Assembly (NCBI GenBank): GCA_013397115.1
Contig: VWZW01002569.1
Coordinates: forward strand, 1,909,913-1,973,912
Length of the DNA stretch: 64,000 nucleotides
DNA from: Edolisoma coerulescens
Lineage: Eukaryota; Chordata; Aves; Passeriformes; Campephagidae
Reading direction: 5' to 3'
In this document: positions 61,301 to 64,000 of the stretch, in pieces
Position numbering within the stretch: the first letter of the stretch is position 1
Layout of the letters: every line of letters begins with the position of its first letter
The notes under the pieces: model-generated
Databases searched by the model: none
What the model saw: only the letters and a program-made list of their open reading frames with translations
What the model was told of the DNA's origin: nothing
Made by a program: the position numbers and the translations under genes

Positions 61301-64000
61301 TCATAATTTTCTTTTCCCCCTGATTTTCAAATAGTTTGTAGTAACACTTTCACATCACTTTGCCTGACATCTTCTTGTTATTAGTTTGGGGATTTTTTCA
61401 AATCTTTGTTATTCCAAGGTGGCAACTGGAAAAAAAAAGCAAAGATTTACTGCTTAATTAGCTTTTCTGACAATGTCTGAATAATGATTGAGATTTTGCC
61501 AAACACCAGTGAGACAGAGACACATAGCCAGTATCAGCTAACTAAAGAAAGTGGCATTTAAAGTGAGCAGAAACGATTAGTCTTGATATCTATCTTTAGA
61601 TAATTGAAATATAAGACTGGCCAAATAAACAAGCAGTAAACCATGCAATCCAGTTTAAATACTGTTGGTAAGAAAAAACATTCTTTTTCATAACTTCATA
61701 AAATAACTCCTGAATAACATATTTGTTGTTGATTGTGGCACAAGTTCATGGAAGGTTTATCCCTGAGTTTAAAAACTGCAAACCCCAATGGCATTAAAAT
61801 ATAAAAAAGAAAGATAATAGGAAGAAAAAACAAGATGTAAGGACTTCTTGACCTCACCTAGATTCTAAGTTTTACCCTGAGGTACCTGGAAAAGTGCTGG
61901 AAGCAGCAGGGGTGATGTGAGCCTTTAAGGTGATAAAGACAAATATTACAGTAAATGGGCATTTGCAGTCACAGATACCTGAGAAAAGAGGGAACCCAGG
62001 GTGGCCAATTTAAAACATCTTTTGATTGAGAAGTGCCACATCTGCAAAGAAAGCCTATAATGTCTCCGGAGAGTCAAAAAACTTAACTTGGAATAATGTC
62101 AGATATTGCTACTTTTGCTATAGCTATTAATGCATCAACTCTGCTGAAATTTTTAGGACCTGAGAAGATTTAAAAAAAATATTTCAGGTCCAAATCTCTA
62201 TAGCATCAAGCATCCAGTGTGCTCAATAGAGCTAAGCAGGCTTTTAAAAACTGAGAATTGGACTGAGCTCTTTTTCAAATTCTGATGAAACCTTTGTCAG
62301 AATTTTGCCTAATTAATTTTCATCTTTTTAGAGTTTTTATTCCCCTTGAAAAAACCTTTTACAATATATTTTCAGCTTTTCTTTTTGCATTAACTGCATT
62401 TTGGATTCACTGAGTGCTGAGTGCACCCTTAGAAAGCCTTTTAACCTGGCTGGTAAGTTAAAACTTTCTAAATCTCACATGCCCACAGGGTTTCCCACCT
62501 TAATTAATTAATAACCCCCTCCTTGTCCTTTTAACTGGGTCATGAATTAATTTAAAAAGTTAATTATGCAATTCTTTCCTCTCCCTTTACTTATGCCTTT
62601 CATCCCTGTGTCCATTGGCTATAAACAATGTAGAAATAGAGCCATATAAGTAGGAATGGTTGTTGTAAGCTTTGGACTGCTGAAAAATGAGAAAAAAATC
62701 CAAACACATCTTAGCCCTGTTTTTCCCTTTTTTGTCTTGCTTTCTATCCCAGGCTTTAGTAGTCTTTGTGGAGAGCAATAAAACCCACCAAAAATTTAAG
62801 TAATAAATTGAGGTTTTTTGGTTTTTTGTTTGGTTGGGTTTTTGGGTTTTTTTTAAGAGAAAAAAAATAACAATATATGTAAGTAGGCAGAGACCATCAG
62901 GTGGCGGAAAGAAGCCCCACCACCAAAAGAAGCAAATGGCTTTATTTCCTTCAGCTGATGTACTCACTACATTAGAGTGTAAAAGGCTTTACAGGAGGAA
63001 ACTGACTCATGTAGGATATGTAGGTATAGAAAATTCCTGGTTTGATGTGTTTCTTTTTAGGCATATAGAAACAAGTAGGATAACAATCCGCAACAGCTTT
63101 TCATACCCTCCATGAGTGATGCGCAGAAAAAAAAACTTGTTGGCTTTTTTTTCCATCATCTCTAAAATTATCTTCTCTAAATTCTCACTATTAATGGACA
63201 TAAAGAAAATTTGTACCCATTCTTTGATCTTTGTCAATGCCCAAAAGATGAAAATGAACTGTGAGACTGTCAGCCTCCCAAATACATCCTTATGGATGCA
63301 CCTTCAAAGGGAAACTCACTAAATTAGCCTGAGCAATAAATGCAACAACTTTCCAAGAATGTAAGACTGGAAAGTATTTCCTAGGTCAGGTTGTTGAGTG
63401 TTCACTATTATGGTCTGTCAAATGTTGCTCTCTGTGTCCAGCATTTTAATTAGTATAATCAGAAAGCTTTACTGCCCAGTCCCACGTGGACTCGGTGTGT
63501 TTTACCAACTTATCTAGGTAGGGTGCAGAAGCCCCCCAGGACTTTGTTAACAATAATGTTTCCTTTTTGACAAGTGAGGGAGCTGAAACACAGAAAAATG
63601 TACCCATTGAGACTATGGTGCAGACAGGAACAGGATCCAGGATCTGAATCCCTGTCCACAGCTGTAGCCACCAGATACATTGCAGAATGCTTCTTTTTAG
63701 CATTTTAGCATGTTTCAGAGATTAATATTTCATACAATCATCAAGACAAAGGACAAAGGTTGCCGTAAGGCTGCAATATTCTGTACAGGAAGTAGTATCT
63801 ACAGAAAGAACACTTGCATCAAATCTAACACACACAGCAGGGACCATTTATCTTGGCACATTGCCCATTAAAGCCATTGCTTCCTTCTTTTCCTTCTTCT
63901 GGAGTAAGAGACAAATTTCAAACCGTAAGAACATCTTAACTTTGTAAGCAGATAACAGGAAATATGACTATGAATGAACCTGCTCTGAGGATTAGCTGAG
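61301..64000. other. Noncoding sequence, no gene seen
   Basis: No credible exon. A homeodomain-core-rich stretch lies at 62430-62580 (ccttaattaattaataacc, gttaattatgcaattc). A G/T-rich patch lies at 62812-62853 next to a purine patch. The longest frame is 126 codons (62587-62967 minus), without a recognisable domain. Confidence 0.55.
62894..62907 (+). promoter_or_regulatory. Candidate CTCF site
   Basis: ccatcaggtggcgg matches 13 of 14 positions of the CTCF core CCASYAGRKGGCRS, including the full AGGTGGCG core. CTCF binds such sites to anchor chromatin loops. Motif orientation is plus. Occupancy cannot be judged from sequence alone. Confidence 0.45.

Noticed and set aside
62812..62853. G/T-rich patch as a telomere-like or G-quadruplex repeat
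   Set aside because: The units are irregular ggtttttt words without the ttaggg periodicity and with too few G runs for a convincing quadruplex.
1..64000. tRNA, snRNA, 7SK or CRISPR-type features
   Set aside because: No A/B-box tRNA pattern, snRNA start motif or regularly spaced direct repeats were seen by eye. Composition and repeats are vertebrate, so prokaryotic systems are not expected.

Overview
The window looks like nuclear DNA from a bird and contains no protein-coding gene that I can support. The bird assignment rests on repeats recognised by eye: several 5'-truncated CR1 LINE fragments, some ending in the CR1 3' terminus (ttctatgattct-type), and two solo LTRs of the avian ERVL-type family whose sense strand begins tgtcc and ends in ccacaaca/ccacgaca-like sequence. 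These LTRs are familiar to me mainly from neoavian genomes, so a neoavian bird is the best guess; I cannot name the species or locus. Open frames are short (longest 193 codons, in a GC-rich block). None carries a family signature except those inside CR1 fragments.

Layout: 1-3547 is unremarkable AT-rich sequence. An ERVL-type solo LTR (3548-4172, minus) lies directly beside a CR1 reverse-transcriptase fragment (about 4200-4500, minus). A CR1 3' end (9401-about 9740, minus) is followed by a possible short LTR with a poly(A) signal (9841-10021). Another CR1 3' end is at 14868-15052 (plus). A second ERVL-type LTR with an intact 5-bp target duplication is at 19555-19900 (minus). A CR1 RT fragment with recognisable catalytic-domain residues is at about 22530-22935 (minus), and an older, strongly decayed CR1/L3-like piece at about 36100-36490 (minus). 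The segment 48730-50200 differs from its surroundings: it is GC-rich, carries a CR1 ORF2 C-terminus (about 49770-49947, plus), a 70-base assembly gap (49948-50017), and about 100 bases with 17 CpGs on the far side.

The rest is single-copy-looking noncoding DNA. Several stretches (about 13.3-13.7, 43.95-45.1, 48.36-48.72, 50.2-50.7, 54.3-54.95, 60.8-61.3 and 62.43-62.58 kb) have the mixed, homeodomain- and bHLH-motif-rich texture typical of conserved noncoding elements. That is an inference that needs alignment. The simplest reading is a gene desert or a large intron, possibly a developmental regulatory landscape. I found no convincing novel system. The best leads are the CpG-rich block at the gap, several perfect inverted repeats, and the candidate regulatory blocks.
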